Shown: positions 6,674-7,929 of the stretch, one piece after another | Layout of the letters: each line of letters opens with the position of its first letter | How positions within the stretch are numbered: the stretch's first letter is position 1 | Source of the DNA: an uncultured Eubacteriales bacterium | Lineage (GTDB): Bacteria; Bacillota_A; Clostridia; Oscillospirales; Oscillospiraceae | Length of the DNA: 7,929 nucleotides | Direction of reading: 5' to 3' | Assembly (NCBI GenBank): GCA_949451265.1 | Contig: CASTQR010000069.1 | Location: 1 to 7,929 of the forward strand | The notes under the pieces: generated by a model | What the model was told of the DNA's origin: nothing | What the model saw: only the letters and a program-made list of their open reading frames with translations | Databases searched by the model: none | Translations under genes and position numbers: made by a program

Positions 6674-7114
6674 TCAAAATGTCAACGTCATCAAAACCGC
6701 GTCCTCTCTGGGGTCGCTGTAATAGTTTCGCCTCCGCCCCACGGGGCGGAAGCCGTGCTTCTCATACAGGGCGATGGCCGGGGCGTTGGAGGCGCGTACC
6801 TCCAGGGTGAGCAGGGCCAGGCACTCCCGCCCGAAGCCCGTCAGCGCCCCCAGCAGGGCGTCCGCCACCCCCCGGCGGCGGTATTCCGGGGCCACGGCGA
6901 TGTTGTCCAGATTGCCCTCGTCCAGCACCGCCGACAGCACGGCATAGCCCAGGACCGCGCCGTCCTCCTCCGCCAACAGGACGGCGGCGCCGGGGTTTTC
7001 CAGCGCGGCCCGAAAGAGGTTTTCACTCCAGGGGTCGGCGGGGAAGCAGACCTGTTCCAGCGCGGCCACCTGGGGCAGGCGAGCAGCGGTCATAGGTACG
7101 ATACGGTACGCCAT
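6674..7114 (-). CDS. rimI: ribosomal protein S18-alanine N-acetyltransferase RimI
   Basis: RimI is a cytoplasmic GNAT enzyme that acetylates the N-terminal alanine of ribosomal protein S18 in E. coli. The 146-residue protein has LDNIAVAPEYRRRGVADALL (69-88) with the acetyl-CoA loop RRRGVA. LEVRASN (104-110) and ALYEKHGFRPVGRRRNYY (115-132) follow, then the RimI-typical PREDAVLM (135-142). E105 and Y117 align with the catalytic Glu and Tyr described for E. coli RimI. The open frame runs 55 codons further upstream, but that part overlaps the methyltransferase and is not RimI-like. I chose the ATG at 7114, which overlaps the preceding stop by one base (TGATG), a coupling arrangement. tsaD two genes downstream strengthens the assignment, since rimI and tsaD are frequent neighbours in Firmicutes. 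In some bacteria RimI-like proteins acetylate other targets. Confidence 0.93.
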   Translation of the reverse strand: MAYRIVPMTAARLPQVAALEQVCFPADPWSENLFRAALENPGAAVLLAEEDGAVLGYAVLSAVLDEGNLDNIAVAPEYRRRGVADALLGALTGFGRECLALLTLEVRASNAPAIALYEKHGFRPVGRRRNYYSDPREDAVLMTLTF

Positions 7115-7719
7115 CAGTCCCTCTCCCGCCGGAACAGGAGCTGCCGCCAAGCGGGCATCTCCGAGGGCAGCTCCCGCTGGTAACAAAACAGCCCGCCGGC
7201 CGCCTCCACGATCTCGTCCGGGGTGTGGGCAATGAAATTGCGGTCGTACCGCTCCCCGTCGATCTCCCGCAGGCTCCACTCCTCCAGCCTGCCGCGCCCC
7301 TCCCGGATGGAGGCCAGCACATAGCCGCCGGGACGCACCACCGCGGCCATCCGGGCAAAGGCCCGGGGCAGGTCCGCCGTCTCCACGTGGACCAGTCCGG
7401 CGGACAGCAGGATGCCGTCCACCATGCCAATGTGGGCGTAGTCCTCCAGCATATCCCCCTGGTAAAAGGGGAGGTCCGGGTTGCGCTCCCGGGCGATCCG
7501 CAGGCTCTCGCCGCTGAAGTCCAGCCCCAGGGCCTCAAAGCCCCGCGCCCGGATGCGGCCCGTCTCGTATCCCGCGCCGCAGCACAGGTCCAGTACCCGC
7601 CCGCCGGGGGGCAGAAGGGACAAAAACTCGTCCAGGCAGGGCAGGTATTCCCCGTCCCCGTAGCCGTTCTCCGCCCATTCCGCTGCGGTCTTGTCGTAAT
7701 ATTCCCGTGTTCCGAGCAT
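7114..7719 (-). CDS. class I SAM-dependent methyltransferase, substrate unknown
   Basis: A 201-residue protein with the class I methyltransferase fold, using S-adenosylmethionine as methyl donor. Motif I is VLDLCCGAG (42-50). The acidic residue of motif II is in LGLDFS (64-69). QGDM (87-90), LLSAGLVHVE (104-113) and VVRPGGYVLASIREG (127-141) match the following strands and the proline-glycine loop. The N-terminal EYYDKTAAEWAE resembles the Methyltransf_11/25 and UbiE-like small-molecule groups, but nothing fixes a substrate. Two in-frame ATGs exist. The one at 7719 is chosen because GGGAGG ends seven bases before it and only one base before the ATG at 7725. The stop overlaps the rimI start. 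It stands where tsaB is commonly found upstream of rimI, yet it is not TsaB. It starts about 19 bases after the phosphorylase. Confidence 0.9.
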   Translation of the reverse strand: MLGTREYYDKTAAEWAENGYGDGEYLPCLDEFLSLLPPGGRVLDLCCGAGYETGRIRARGFEALGLDFSGESLRIARERNPDLPFYQGDMLEDYAHIGMVDGILLSAGLVHVETADLPRAFARMAAVVRPGGYVLASIREGRGRLEEWSLREIDGERYDRNFIAHTPDEIVEAAGGLFCYQRELPSEMPAWRQLLFRRERD

Positions 7720-7726
7720 GATCATT

Positions 7727-7732
7727 CCTCCC
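7727..7732 (-). promoter_or_regulatory. ribosome binding site that decides the methyltransferase start
   Basis: GGGAGG on the - strand is seven bases before the ATG at 7719 but only one base before the upstream ATG at 7725. The shorter protein is therefore the likely product. The site lies in the 19-base gap after the phosphorylase stop codon. Confidence 0.75.
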
Positions 7733-7738
7733 AGCGGC

Positions 7739-7929
7739 TCATAAGCGCGACGCCGCCTCCAACGCCACCCGGAGGTATTTTTCGTAGCTGGAGGCGGGCA
7801 CCGCGCCCATGGTACGGCGGTCCCAGGCGTCCCCGTCCAGGCTGTCCTCGGCGTAGAGGAACTGGTACACCTCCGCGCCCCGGAACTGCCCCACCGCCAT
7901 GGCGGAGGCGCACTCCATGTCCACGGCGA
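7739..7929 (-). CDS. nucleoside phosphorylase family protein, C-terminal 62 residues only
   Basis: The frame is open to the right edge and ends with TGA at 7741-7739, so this is the 3' end of a longer gene. It begins AVDMECASAMAVGQFRGAEV, which matches the DMEC segment of the PNP/UDP phosphorylase family (PF01048), where the Met-Glu pair contacts the ribose. FLYAEDSLDGDAWDRR follows, a form I associate with a clostridial branch annotated only as nucleoside phosphorylase. Such enzymes split nucleosides with phosphate into base and ribose-1-phosphate; whether this one prefers purines or uridine cannot be told from the tail. It lies about 19 bases before the methyltransferase on the same strand, so it probably shares the operon. 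Truncation is due to the window edge. Confidence 0.8.
   Translation of the reverse strand, partial: AVDMECASAMAVGQFRGAEVYQFLYAEDSLDGDAWDRRTMGAVPASSYEKYLRVALEAASRL

Noticed and set aside
5492..7183. 563-codon open frame on the + strand opposite the GNAT genes and rimI
   Set aside because: It crosses four real genes on the other strand, has low-complexity composition and shows no recognisable motif. It is a GC-bias shadow.

Overview
The window is chromosomal DNA from a bacterium with high-GC coding sequence. Gene content, strong AGGAGG-type ribosome binding sites and protein sequence character fit a high-GC member of the Clostridia, probably an Oscillospiraceae-type gut anaerobe (Flavonifractor, Lawsonibacter or Intestinimonas-like). 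That placement is inference from recognition of the proteins and was not tested by a search. All genes are housekeeping or ordinary accessory enzymes. I see no mobile element, CRISPR array, RNA gene or phage gene.

Layout. On the + strand, 3-1895 is the 3' four fifths of pheT (phenylalanyl-tRNA synthetase beta chain), entering from the left edge and ending at a strong intrinsic terminator (1908-1940). Everything to the right lies on the - strand. Reading leftwards from the right edge, the order is: the last 62 residues of a nucleoside phosphorylase (7739-7929), a class I SAM methyltransferase (7114-7719), rimI (6674-7114), a protein with two GNAT acetyltransferase domains (5537-6631), a single-domain RimJ/RimL-like GNAT (5035-5535), tsaD (4019-5029), a 203 bp AT-rich intergenic region, and fhs (2151-3815). 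fhs converges on pheT and has its own hairpin terminator (1965-1998).

How the genes work together. The block from the phosphorylase to tsaD has gaps of about 19, -1, 42, 1 and 5 bp, so it is very likely one operon with translational coupling. RimI acetylates the N-terminus of ribosomal protein S18. TsaD is the catalytic subunit for the t6A modification of ANN-decoding tRNAs. The two are commonly neighbours in Firmicutes (tsaE-tsaB-rimI-tsaD), and here two extra GNAT genes sit between them. pheT is also a translation gene. fhs supplies 10-formyl-tetrahydrofolate for one-carbon metabolism and probably has its own promoter.

The most unusual stretch is the intergenic region upstream of fhs (3816-4018). 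It is about 37% GC by hand count (3831-4020) inside clearly GC-rich surroundings. It holds a same-strand array of DnaA-box-like sequences: two exact TTATNCACA boxes and several one- or two-mismatch relatives. One exact box overlaps the best promoter I can propose for fhs. I found no convincing new defence or biosynthetic system in the window.
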